Shown in pieces: positions 1 to 5,668 of a stretch of 5,819 nt of DNA. The notes beneath the pieces are model-generated. The model was given only the letters and a program-made list of their open reading frames with translations, had not been told where the DNA came from and ran no database searches. A program made the position numbers and the translations under genes. The DNA comes from JACDAN01 sp046729215 (GTDB taxonomy: Bacteria; Actinomycetota; Thermoleophilia; Gaiellales; Gaiellaceae). The stretch is from assembly GCA_046729215.1 (NCBI GenBank), contig JBKPGE010000059.1, positions 1-5,819 on the forward strand. Reading direction: 5' to 3'. Every line of letters begins with the position of its first letter. Position 1 is the stretch's first letter.

Positions 1-97
1 CCTCTGGAAGGCGGTCGGTGTCCCTGCCGGTAAGGGCCCGGACGAGCCAGGTCTTGCCGTGATCAACGTGGCCGGCGGTCCCTACTGTGAGCGGCAC
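1..97 (-). CDS. selB: Selenocysteine-specific elongation factor SelB, N-terminal fragment (cut by window start)
   Basis: SelB is the GTPase that carries Sec-tRNA(Sec) to the ribosome at UGA codons marked by a SECIS hairpin. Only the first 32 codons are visible. Reading minus from GTG at 97-95 gives MPLTVGTAGHVDHGKT followed by WLVRALTGRDTDRLPE. The P-loop GHVDHGKT lies at residues 9-16, and TGxxxDRLPE follows, which is the SelB signature rather than EF-Tu. Residue 17 is Trp where E. coli SelB has Thr; I believe Trp is common in actinobacterial relatives. The start overlaps the last 16 bases of selA in another frame, and an AGGCGG sequence lies about 7 bases upstream, so translation is probably coupled to selA. 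Immediate adjacency to selA supports the call. The remaining GTPase core and the winged-helix domains that bind SECIS lie outside the window. Confidence 0.93.
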   Translation of the reverse strand, partial: MPLTVGTAGHVDHGKTWLVRALTGRDTDRLPE

Positions 98-1368
98 GCG
101 AGAACCGCCTCGGCGACCTCGTTTACCTCGCCGTCGGAAAGGGTGCGGCAATCCAAAAGCAGGCGACCGTCGCGGACAATGCCGATCACGGCCGGCTCGC
201 CGGCTCTGAGCCGAGGGCCAAGCTCCTCCTCGACCGCACAGGCGAAGCTCGGAAGCTCGGTGAGCGGAAGCGCCCCGCCGCCCACGCGAGCGACGGTCTC
301 TTCGACGACGCCGTCGATCGAGCCCGCCAACCGTTCCGCGCGAGCGCGGACGGCGGCGATCGGCTCCACGAGCATCCGGAGAACCGGCACCTCGCGAAAC
401 GCCCGGCCGGGCTCCTCGTAGAGTGCGAGCGTCCCCTCAAGCGCGGCCAGCGTGAGCTTGTCGGCACGAAGCGCCCGTTGGAGCGGGTGGCGCCTCAGCT
501 GCTCCACGAGCTCCGCCCGGCCGACGAGGATCCCCGCCTGCGGCCCGCCCAGCAGCTTGTCACCGGAGAAGGACACCACGTCGGAGCCGGCCTCGAGGCT
601 CTCGCGGACCAACGGTTCGTCCGGCACATCCTCGAGAGCGCCGGAACCGAGGTCGTCCACCAGCGGAATCCCATGGCGCCGGGCCACGCCGGCCAGCTCG
701 CCCAGCGTAGGCAGCTCGGCGAATCCGACGACACGGAAGTTGGACTGGTGAACGCGTAGGACGAGGGCGGTCTCCGGTCCGGCCGCCCGCTCATAGTCCG
801 CCGCACGGGTCCGGTTTGTCGTCCCGACCTCCACGAGCCGAGCGCCGGATCGGGCCAACACGTCGGGTATCCGGAACCCGTCGCCAATCTCGATCAGCTC
901 GCCGCGAGAGACGAGCACGTCCCGGCCCTCCGCGAGCGCGGCCAACGCGAGCAACACCGCCGCGGCGTTGTTGTTGACGACGAGGGCCGCTTCAGCGCCG
1001 GTGAGCCGACGCAGGAGGCGAGCAACATGGTCTTGCCGGGAGCCCCGCATTCCCGCGGTCACGTCGTACTCGAGGTTCGAGTAGGACCCGCCGACCTCTA
1101 GCATCCGCTCGAGCGCGGCCTCGCCGAGCGGCGCGCGGCCGAGATTCGTGTGGAGGATCACCCCCGTCGCGTTCAGCACTCGCCGGAGACTGGGCGTGCG
1201 TATCTCGGCAAGCTTCGCCTCGACCCGCCCGCGAAGGTCGCCTGGTTCGAATCCGGCCGTTGTCTCTTCACGCGCGCGCGCGAGGACGTTACGCGCGGCC
1301 TCGACCGCCAGGGGATCGTCCAGGCCCCGCGCCAGCTCGTCCACGGACGGCAGGTCGCGGAGCCGCAT
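82..1368 (-). CDS. selA: L-seryl-tRNA(Sec) selenium transferase SelA
   Basis: This cytosolic PLP enzyme converts Ser-tRNA(Sec) to Sec-tRNA(Sec) using selenophosphate. The 428-residue product is somewhat shorter than the roughly 460 of E. coli SelA but has both ends. Landmarks in order: the N-terminal helical domain beginning RLRDLPSVDELAR (residues 2-14), LRRVLNATGVILHTNLGRAP (61-80), NNNAAAVLL (132-140), GDGFRIPD (162-169), VGTTNRT (181-187), HQSNF (207-211), DDLGSG (238-243) and SFSGDKLLGGPQAG (266-279). K271 in this last motif is the expected Schiff-base lysine. The ATG at 1368 is the only sensible start: the preceding gene's TAG stop is in the same frame one codon upstream (TAG ACC ATG), so the ORF cannot extend. 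No good Shine-Dalgarno sequence precedes it, which suggests reinitiation after the LOG gene. selB overlaps the 3' end. The family call is very secure. Confidence 0.97.
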   Translation of the reverse strand: MRLRDLPSVDELARGLDDPLAVEAARNVLARAREETTAGFEPGDLRGRVEAKLAEIRTPSLRRVLNATGVILHTNLGRAPLGEAALERMLEVGGSYSNLEYDVTAGMRGSRQDHVARLLRRLTGAEAALVVNNNAAAVLLALAALAEGRDVLVSRGELIEIGDGFRIPDVLARSGARLVEVGTTNRTRAADYERAAGPETALVLRVHQSNFRVVGFAELPTLGELAGVARRHGIPLVDDLGSGALEDVPDEPLVRESLEAGSDVVSFSGDKLLGGPQAGILVGRAELVEQLRRHPLQRALRADKLTLAALEGTLALYEEPGRAFREVPVLRMLVEPIAAVRARAERLAGSIDGVVEETVARVGGGALPLTELPSFACAVEEELGPRLRAGEPAVIGIVRDGRLLLDCRTLSDGEVNEVAEAVLACRSQ

Positions 1369-1371
1369 GGT

Positions 1372-2082
1372 CTATTGGGCGTCGGCCTTGCGGGGCTCGG
1401 CCGGGCTCTCCAGGCTGCGCTCCTCGAGCGACCGGAGGATGGTCTCGACCGCCTCCTCCGGGTCGTCGGTGACGTAGAGGAGGTCGATGTCCTCCGCGTT
1501 GATGAAGCCTTCGGCGAGCAGTCGATCGCGGATCCAGCCGAGCAGCCCCTCCCAGTGATCGCGGCCGAAGAGGACGACCGGGAAATCGAGCACCTTTCCC
1601 GTCTGGATCAACGTCAGCGCCTCGAACAGCTCGTCGAGCGTCCCGAAGCCTCCGGGGAACATGACGAACCCCTCTGCCGCCTTCACGAGCATCGTCTTGC
1701 GGGCGTAGAAGTGTCTGAACGTGACGCCAATATCGAGATACGGGTTGTGGTGCTGCTCGTGCGGCAGGTCGATGTTGAAGCCCACAGACAGGCCGCCGGC
1801 CTCGTGCGCCCCTCGATTGGCCGCTTCCATCACGCCCGGCCCGCCTCCGGTGACGACCGCGAGCCCGGCCCCGGCTAAGCGCCGGCCGAGGTCCTGGGCC
1901 CGCTGGTAGATCGGGTCGTCCTCTCGCAACCGCGCGGAGCCGAAGATCGTGACGGCGGGCCGGTCGATGCTGTCGACCGCCTCGAAGCCCGTGCGGAACT
2001 CCTCCGCGATGAGGAAGACGTTGCGCGGAAGGTTGCCGTCGTGCGCTCGGAGGATCTGCTGGTCTTGGTCCTGCTGTTGCAC
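1372..2082 (-). CDS. LOG-family (TIGR00730-type) protein, putative nucleotide 5'-monophosphate phosphoribohydrolase
   Basis: Proteins of this Rossmann-like family include the LOG enzymes, which release the free base from cytokinin riboside 5'-monophosphates. Many bacterial members act on ordinary nucleoside monophosphates or have no known substrate. The product has 236 residues. Visible motifs are FGSAR at 47-51, GGGPGVMEAANRG at 79-91, ARK at 127-129 and PGGFGTLDE at 143-151. The last is the diagnostic PGGxGTxxE motif, which carries the catalytic glutamate and phosphate-binding glycines. The N-terminus is Gln-rich and the last 20 residues are charged; both are probably flexible. The start is GTG at 2082-2080: the M50 stop TAA is in the same frame two codons upstream, so no longer form is possible. 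Only a weak AAGAG precedes it. Six bases separate it from the M50 gene and three from selA, implying one transcript. The family call is firm; the substrate is not known, and cytokinin activity cannot be assumed. Confidence 0.93.
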   Translation of the reverse strand: MQQQDQDQQILRAHDGNLPRNVFLIAEEFRTGFEAVDSIDRPAVTIFGSARLREDDPIYQRAQDLGRRLAGAGLAVVTGGGPGVMEAANRGAHEAGGLSVGFNIDLPHEQHHNPYLDIGVTFRHFYARKTMLVKAAEGFVMFPGGFGTLDELFEALTLIQTGKVLDFPVVLFGRDHWEGLLGWIRDRLLAEGFINAEDIDLLYVTDDPEEAVETILRSLEERSLESPAEPRKADAQ

Positions 2083-2088
2083 GCGCTC

Positions 2089-2958
2089 TTAGAACGTTCG
2101 CTCGACGTGGGTTGCGCCCATGGCGAGAACGAGCAGTGCGGCTAGGCCGAAATAGCCAACGGCCGCCGCGACACGCTGCCACGGAGCGACCTGGTAGTAC
2201 GTCGCGGCCTCGGGCTGTCCGCGCTCCTGCCAGCGGCGCCAGAGCTCGAGCCCGACCAGCAGGGTGATCACGATCAGGATCGGGTTCGGTGCGACGAAGA
2301 CGAGGGCGATCAGCGCGGCGAAGCCGGCAAGCCACAGAGCCGGATGGACTGCGGCGACGATTCGGCCGCCGTCGAGCGGGACCACCGGTAACAGGTTGAA
2401 GAGGTTGAGGAAGAAACCGGTGAAAGCGAGCGCCCTGAGCAGGTCCGAGTCCATCTGCTCGCCCGCGAGCCAGACCGCAGCCGCGCCGAGCGAGCCGAGG
2501 ATCGGCCCCGCGATCGCGACCTGCGCCTCACGCCAGGCGCCGAGCGGGTTCTCCCTGAGCAGGATGGCAGCCCCGAGGAATGGGATGAACACCGGAGCAC
2601 CGACGTCGAGGCCCTGCCGCCGCGCCTCCACGTAGTGGCCCATCTCGTGTACGAGGATGAGCAAGACGAAGCCCACCGCGAAACGCCAGCCCCAGATCCA
2701 CGCGTAGGCCGCAACGGACACGAGCATCGAGGCCGACGTCGTGAAGAGCTTGAACTTGAAGACCGCGGCGGCGGCGAACTTCAGCTTCCAGATCAGAACG
2801 CCTACGGCGATGAACGGCGCCGCGAGCTTTCGGAGGATCGGAAACCGCGGCTCGTGCTTGACCGGGCCCCAGTCGGTCGGGCTATAGGGCTCGTAGTCGA
2901 GCTCGTAGCGAGGCTCGTCCTCGCGGGTCCTGCTGTCTTCGGGCTTGAGTTGACTCAC
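2089..2958 (-). CDS. Site-2-protease-like M50 family membrane metallopeptidase
   Basis: This is a polytopic inner-membrane zinc protease of the S2P/M50 type, a family that cleaves substrates within the membrane. Numbering from the chosen GTG at 2958 (289 residues): about 40 cytosolic acidic, Tyr-rich residues, then several hydrophobic spans. The zinc motif HEMGH is at residues 104-108 inside the segment VGFVLLILVHEMGH. The second conserved site, NLLPVVPLDGGRI at 188-200, supplies the third metal ligand Asp. No PDZ domain is visible, unlike RseP, so this is the compact form. Further membrane segments follow to a short tail ending HVERTF. The ORF stays open to ATG at 3069, but that would overlap the divergent collagen gene and adds no conserved sequence. 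GTG at 2988 is another option. For 2958 there is a GGAG 13 bases upstream, rather far. It heads the M50-LOG-selA-selB group. The substrate is unknown. Confidence 0.9.
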   Translation of the reverse strand: MSQLKPEDSRTREDEPRYELDYEPYSPTDWGPVKHEPRFPILRKLAAPFIAVGVLIWKLKFAAAAVFKFKLFTTSASMLVSVAAYAWIWGWRFAVGFVLLILVHEMGHYVEARRQGLDVGAPVFIPFLGAAILLRENPLGAWREAQVAIAGPILGSLGAAAVWLAGEQMDSDLLRALAFTGFFLNLFNLLPVVPLDGGRIVAAVHPALWLAGFAALIALVFVAPNPILIVITLLVGLELWRRWQERGQPEAATYYQVAPWQRVAAAVGYFGLAALLVLAMGATHVERTF

Positions 2959-2994
2959 CGGCGCATCGTAGCTCCGGCCCTCTGTCACGAAGCT

Positions 2995-3013
2995 GTGCCG
3001 AACCCGTGCCGAA
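2995..3013. repeat. Tandem direct repeat GTGCCGAA x2, 11-base period
   Basis: Two exact copies of GTGCCGAA are separated by CCC in the divergent region, so they repeat roughly once per helical turn. That arrangement could suit a regulator binding side by side on one DNA face. Eight-base repeats also arise by chance in GC-rich DNA, and this stretch may be coding if the M50 protein begins farther upstream. Confidence 0.35.
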
Positions 3014-3076
3014 GGTGTGAAAACCCGCTCTGGAAGGGCGGTTGAGCGGCTAAACCAGATGGCATGCAATCGAATC

Positions 3077-3084
3077 GAGGAGGA
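3077..3084 (+). promoter_or_regulatory. Strong ribosome binding site that fixes a TTG start for the collagen-like gene
   Basis: GAGGAGGA sits with its AGGAGG core 4 bases before TTG at 3088-3090. This is the best Shine-Dalgarno match in the window. The in-frame ATG at 3064 lies upstream of it, so an ATG start would put the site inside the coding region and add eight residues before the signal peptide. The TTG start leaves a standard Ile-Arg-Arg n-region. Confidence 0.8.
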
Positions 3085-3087
3085 ACC

Positions 3088-3777
3088 TTGATCAGACGCT
3101 CAGCGCTCGTGGCGGTGCTGCTGGCAGCCGCCGCCGTTGCGGTTTCGGGCGGAGCTGCGACGGCGACATCCACCGGCGGAGTCCCCGAAGTGAAGAAGAA
3201 GCCGAAGCCGAAGGTGATTCGCGGCCCTCGGGGCCGGCGCGGGCGACCGGGCCCTCGTGGGCTCCCGGGACCACGTGGACCCCAGGGACCACATGGTGCC
3301 CAGGGCCCAGCCGGGGCCATGGGGCCACTTGGGCCCGCGGGAGCTCAGGGTCCTGCCGGTCCACCGGGTCCTCCCGGGCCGGCCGGCGCGGGGGCGCAGC
3401 GGATCTCGGCCGATCTTCCGGCCGCCACGCCGGAGACCGAGATCCTGAGCCTCGGCGGGCTTGTGCTCAAAGCAGCCTGCAGCGCGGGCGGGGATCTCTC
3501 CCTCGAGGCGAGCTCGACGGCGAACAACGCCAGGGCGCGATCGGGTGTGATCTCGGCAGGAACCCCCGATGCGGCCAGTTACGCGGAGGACGACGATCTC
3601 GACACGACCGACGGTTTCGACCTCGTCGGAGCCCACGACGACGATGCGCTCGGGACCTTCGTCTACCGGTCGCCGAACGGCTCGGCGCTGGTCAGCGGCA
3701 GCTTCCTGGTTGAGCAGTACTCGATCGGCGGCGCCGCACGTTGTCTCGTCGCGGGGTCGGCGTTCGTTGCGCAGTAG
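3088..3777 (+). CDS. Secreted collagen-like (Gly-X-Y repeat) protein
   Basis: Starting at TTG 3088 the product has 229 residues. A Sec-type signal peptide fills about residues 1-26: basic IRR, then a hydrophobic run rich in Ala, Leu and Val, with likely cleavage after an Ala near 23-26. A basic linker (KKKPKPK, 36-42) leads into 19 uninterrupted Gly-X-Y triplets at 46-102. The first six are Arg-rich (GPRGRRGRPGPRG) and the last ones Pro-rich (GPPGPPGPA). Such repeats form collagen triple helices in bacterial surface proteins. The C-terminal 127 residues look like a beta-rich globular domain with two cysteines, C131 and C219, which could form a disulfide, and acidic patches (EDDDLD at 167-172, HDDD at 183-186). 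No LPxTG anchor or C-terminal membrane helix is present, so it is probably secreted or loosely attached. It stands alone on the plus strand, divergent from M50 and convergent with cupin A. Its role is unknown; adhesion or matrix formation is a guess. Confidence 0.88.
   Translation: MIRRSALVAVLLAAAAVAVSGGAATATSTGGVPEVKKKPKPKVIRGPRGRRGRPGPRGLPGPRGPQGPHGAQGPAGAMGPLGPAGAQGPAGPPGPPGPAGAGAQRISADLPAATPETEILSLGGLVLKAACSAGGDLSLEASSTANNARARSGVISAGTPDAASYAEDDDLDTTDGFDLVGAHDDDALGTFVYRSPNGSALVSGSFLVEQYSIGGAARCLVAGSAFVAQ
3223..3393 (+). repeat. Coding repeat for 19 Gly-X-Y collagen triplets
   Basis: Every ninth base starts a GGN codon across 171 bases, giving 19 triplets with no break. At DNA level near-copies such as GGACCACGTGGACC and GGACCACATGGTGCC (about 3269-3299) occur, so the tract could expand or contract by slippage or recombination in steps of nine. 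The mixed codon choice shows the array is not freshly duplicated. Confidence 0.9.
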
Positions 3778-3784
3778 GGCAGGG

Positions 3785-4252
3785 TTACGGAGCTGGTGGC
3801 GGAAACGTGTCGTGACGAGCCATCAGCGCCAGGAGTGGGCCCATATCCGCAGGCGGCCATGAAGGCTCGCTCGCCATCAGCTCGCCGAGCTCCACGAAGT
3901 ACCGCTCGAAACCGCCTGGGATGGCAATCCCGAGGAAGCGAGCGGGCTCGTCGGTGGTGTTCGAGAAGCGGTGGACGACGCCCGGCGAAACGCGTGCGTA
4001 GCCGCCGGCCTCCACGTCCGTGGTCTCGCCCTCCACCTCGAACCGAACGTTTCCCTCGAGGATGAAGAAACCCTCGTCGGTGGTCTTGTGCCAGTGCGGC
4101 GGCGGGCCGGCGAAGCGGGGCGGCACGGTGTACGCAAAAAGCGTCCAGACGCCGTTCGTCTCTTCGGTTCCGGTCTTCAGCGTGAACGACACCTCCGGAG
4201 CAGGTGCCAAAGTGAGCCCCTCGCCGGGCGCCAAGACGCGCGCGTCACTCAC
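3785..4252 (-). CDS. Cupin-domain protein A, with intact metal-site residues
   Basis: This is a single-domain cupin of 155 residues. The first cupin motif reads PPPHWHKTTDEGFFILEG at residues 50-67, with H53, H55 and E60 as metal ligands. The second, beginning GGYARVSPGVVHRFSN at 83-98, supplies H94. This full 3-His/1-Glu set predicts a bound metal, but cupins range from dioxygenases and isomerases to sugar or auxin binders, so no reaction can be named. GTG at 4252 is the start: it overlaps the cupin B stop as GTGA and has GGAG six bases upstream. The open frame continues to 4390, but that part is only the shadow of cupin B. Translation is probably coupled to cupin B. The stop lies 7 bases from the end of the convergent collagen-like gene. 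Confidence 0.88.
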   Translation of the reverse strand: MSDARVLAPGEGLTLAPAPEVSFTLKTGTEETNGVWTLFAYTVPPRFAGPPPHWHKTTDEGFFILEGNVRFEVEGETTDVEAGGYARVSPGVVHRFSNTTDEPARFLGIAIPGGFERYFVELGELMASEPSWPPADMGPLLALMARHDTFPPPAP

Positions 4253-4644
4253 TCGTCGCTCCACCAGCCGGGCAGCTGCTCGGCGTCCTGGATCCCTGTG
4301 TTCGGCGCTCCGATCGCGAGGATCTCGACGCCGTCGGGCCCCGCCTCGAAGTTCCGCGTCACTTCCTTGGGGACGCGGATCAGGTCCCACTGCTTAAGCT
4401 CGACGACCTCGTCGTCGAGCTTCAACCGAGCACTGCCGCTGAGGAGCACGTAGACCTCCTCCTGCCGCTTTTGCTTGTGCCCGAAGGGCATGCGGTAGTT
4501 CGGCGCCAGGCGTTGATAGCTGAGGCCGAGCTCGTTCAGCCCGAGCTGCTCGCGCGCGAAGCGGGCCTCCAACTCGGGCGAGAGCCCGAAGTTGGGAGCC
4601 TGATCCTCGATGTCCTTGATGTTCTCGACCGTGTAGTTCGTCAT
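4249..4644 (-). CDS. Cupin-domain protein B, with degenerate metal site
   Basis: This small cupin has 131 residues from ATG 4644, which has AGGA 8 bases upstream and lies 10 bases after the aminopeptidase stop. The N-terminal 45 residues (beginning MTNYTVENIKDIEDQAP) precede the barrel. Motif 1 is FGHKQKRQEEVYVLLSG (54-70): H56 and E63 align with ligands, but the second His is Gln58. In motif 2, WDLIRVPKEVTRNFE (86-100), the usual Gly is E94 and the last His is R97. At most two of four canonical ligands remain, so a catalytic metal seems unlikely; a binding or regulatory role fits better. GPDGVEILAIG (102-112) closes the barrel. I recall similar small cupins as common in Actinobacteria, annotated only as cupin-domain proteins. 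It overlaps cupin A by four bases. Confidence 0.87.
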   Translation of the reverse strand: MTNYTVENIKDIEDQAPNFGLSPELEARFAREQLGLNELGLSYQRLAPNYRMPFGHKQKRQEEVYVLLSGSARLKLDDEVVELKQWDLIRVPKEVTRNFEAGPDGVEILAIGAPNTGIQDAEQLPGWWSDE

Positions 4645-4654
4645 GGGCTCGATC

Positions 4655-5623
4655 CTATTCGGCGGTCGGCAGATCGACGGGACGACCGTCGGCCTCCACC
4701 TGCGGCTCCGAGAAGATGCAGTCGACGTGAATTGCAGCCTCGTTGTCTCCGCCGTAGCCGCCCGTGTTGCGGCCGATCGCGACGTGAGCGGTCCGAGCGG
4801 CCTTCTCGTCCAGGAGCGCGTGGCCACGAGGTTTGAAGTCGGGGTGGAAGCCCACGCCAAGCTCGGCGATGACGTCGGCCCCCCGGCCAGCGGCCGCGAC
4901 GAGCTCGCGGAGCATCTGCGCCGCCCGACCGCCCTCGATCGAGACCACTCGGCCGTCCTCGAAGCGGAGCGTCACGGGCGCGTCAACCAGGCCCTCGACC
5001 GTGTACGGGATCGTCAGATCGACAACCAGGACGCCGTCTGCACCGTCGGCGAGCGGCGCGACGAACACTTCGCCGCTCGGAAAGTTGGCGCCTTCGCCCG
5101 GCTTGATCGGCAGCGCGTCGCTCAACCACGGCCGCCCTTCGACCTGAAGCCTCAGATCGGTGCCGGCCTTGCCGGTGACGTGGATCTCCTTTGCTCCTTC
5201 CAGCTGCGTGAGCAGCTGTCGCGCCGAATCCTCTAGGTCGGGCTGGGGCTTGGAGAGCTCGCCTTCGAGCAGCTCTGGCGTGATTAGCCCCAGGTAGATC
5301 TCACGCCCGCCGTGGCCGACCATTGCGTCGAGGACCTCGAACCGCGCTGAGGCTTCGTCGCCAACCGGATTCTGCGACAGGAAGACGCAGAGCGTCGCCT
5401 TGCTCGCACCGTCGATCACACCCGGCGGGGCGTGGTCGAGCGGGCGGTTGGCGCCGGCCCAGAGCTCGAGTCGAGGCCGCCCGCCGGACTGCCTGACTGC
5501 GTCGGCAAACTCGGAGCCCTGTTCAGCGAGCGGCTCGTCGACGATGACGAGCACGTCCTCGTCAGGCTCGAGCCGCCCAGCCTCGATCAGGTTCCGGCAC
5601 CAGCCCTTCAGCTCGTCGCGCAT
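4655..5623 (-). CDS. Aminopeptidase, M29 (AmpS/PepS-like) family, short form
   Basis: M29 enzymes are cytosolic dinuclear-metal aminopeptidases that remove N-terminal residues from peptides. This protein has 322 residues, shorter than the roughly 370-410 of AmpS, PepS and AmpT. The C-terminal half carries the family pattern: TGKAGTDLRL (150-159), NFPSGEVFVAP (180-190) with E185, AELGVGF (253-259) with E254, LLDEK (270-274) with E273, TAHVAIG (278-284) with H280, and AAIHVD (296-301) with H299 and D301. These match the expected metal-ligand set. The N-terminal half (1-145) is a less conserved alpha/beta region. ATG at 5623 is preceded by GAGG at about 8 bases. It follows moaE by 45 bases and precedes cupin B by 10. 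A leucyl-aminopeptidase-like name is possible; actual substrate preference is unknown. Confidence 0.85.
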   Translation of the reverse strand: MRDELKGWCRNLIEAGRLEPDEDVLVIVDEPLAEQGSEFADAVRQSGGRPRLELWAGANRPLDHAPPGVIDGASKATLCVFLSQNPVGDEASARFEVLDAMVGHGGREIYLGLITPELLEGELSKPQPDLEDSARQLLTQLEGAKEIHVTGKAGTDLRLQVEGRPWLSDALPIKPGEGANFPSGEVFVAPLADGADGVLVVDLTIPYTVEGLVDAPVTLRFEDGRVVSIEGGRAAQMLRELVAAAGRGADVIAELGVGFHPDFKPRGHALLDEKAARTAHVAIGRNTGGYGGDNEAAIHVDCIFSEPQVEADGRPVDLPTAE

Positions 5624-5668
5624 CGCGCCATCCTCGCGCCGAGTCCTAGGGAAGGCAAGGAAGAAAAC

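Larger units (their letters stand above)
2959..3087. promoter_or_regulatory. Divergent control region between the M50 operon and the collagen-like gene
   Basis: This 129-base gap is the only real intergenic region in the window and must hold the start signals for the plus-strand collagen-like gene and probably the minus-strand M50-LOG-selA-selB group. It contains a direct repeat of GTGCCGAA 11 bases apart (2995-3002 and 3006-3013). A loose plus-strand sigma-70-like pair is TTGAGC (3042-3047) and TGCAAT (3065-3070), 17 bases apart. That pair would place the transcription start almost on the ribosome binding site, so it is doubtful. No clear minus-strand promoter was found. If the M50 gene actually starts at 2988 or 3069, the gap is shorter. 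Confidence 0.45.

Noticed and set aside
1150..1878. Long plus-strand ORF of 242 codons across the selA/LOG junction
   Set aside because: It lies opposite two securely identified genes, is Arg/Glu/Val-rich with no family motif, and is the usual antisense shadow of GC-rich codon usage.
1289..2335. Minus-strand ORF of 348 codons overlapping M50, LOG and selA
   Set aside because: It is in a different frame from three real genes and is an extreme Arg/Ala/Pro composition typical of an off-frame GC-rich reading.
3029..3059. Inverted repeat TCTGG...CCAGA in the divergent region
   Set aside because: Five-base arms with a loop of over 20 bases are expected by chance and do not form a convincing hairpin or operator.
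2089..3069. Longer M50 protein from ATG at 3069
   Set aside because: The extra 37 residues show no conserved feature, the ATG has no ribosome binding site, and it would overlap the strong start region of the divergent collagen-like gene. It is not strictly excluded.
3042..3070. Sigma-70-like promoter TTGAGC-17-TGCAAT on the plus strand
   Set aside because: Only moderate matches, and the predicted start would fall on the ribosome binding site; not firm enough for a separate feature.
3064..3087. ATG 3064 as the start of the collagen-like gene
   Set aside because: The near-perfect Shine-Dalgarno site lies downstream of it and directly before TTG 3088, which gives a normal signal peptide.
4253..4390. 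N-terminal extension of cupin A up to 4390
   Set aside because: This part is Arg-rich off-frame sequence inside cupin B; the GTGA overlap with a well-placed GGAG gives a far better start.
4643..5236. Plus-strand ORF of 197 codons opposite the aminopeptidase
   Set aside because: Antisense shadow of a gene with conserved metal motifs; its product shows no recognisable domain and its start coincides with the complementary region of the cupin B start.
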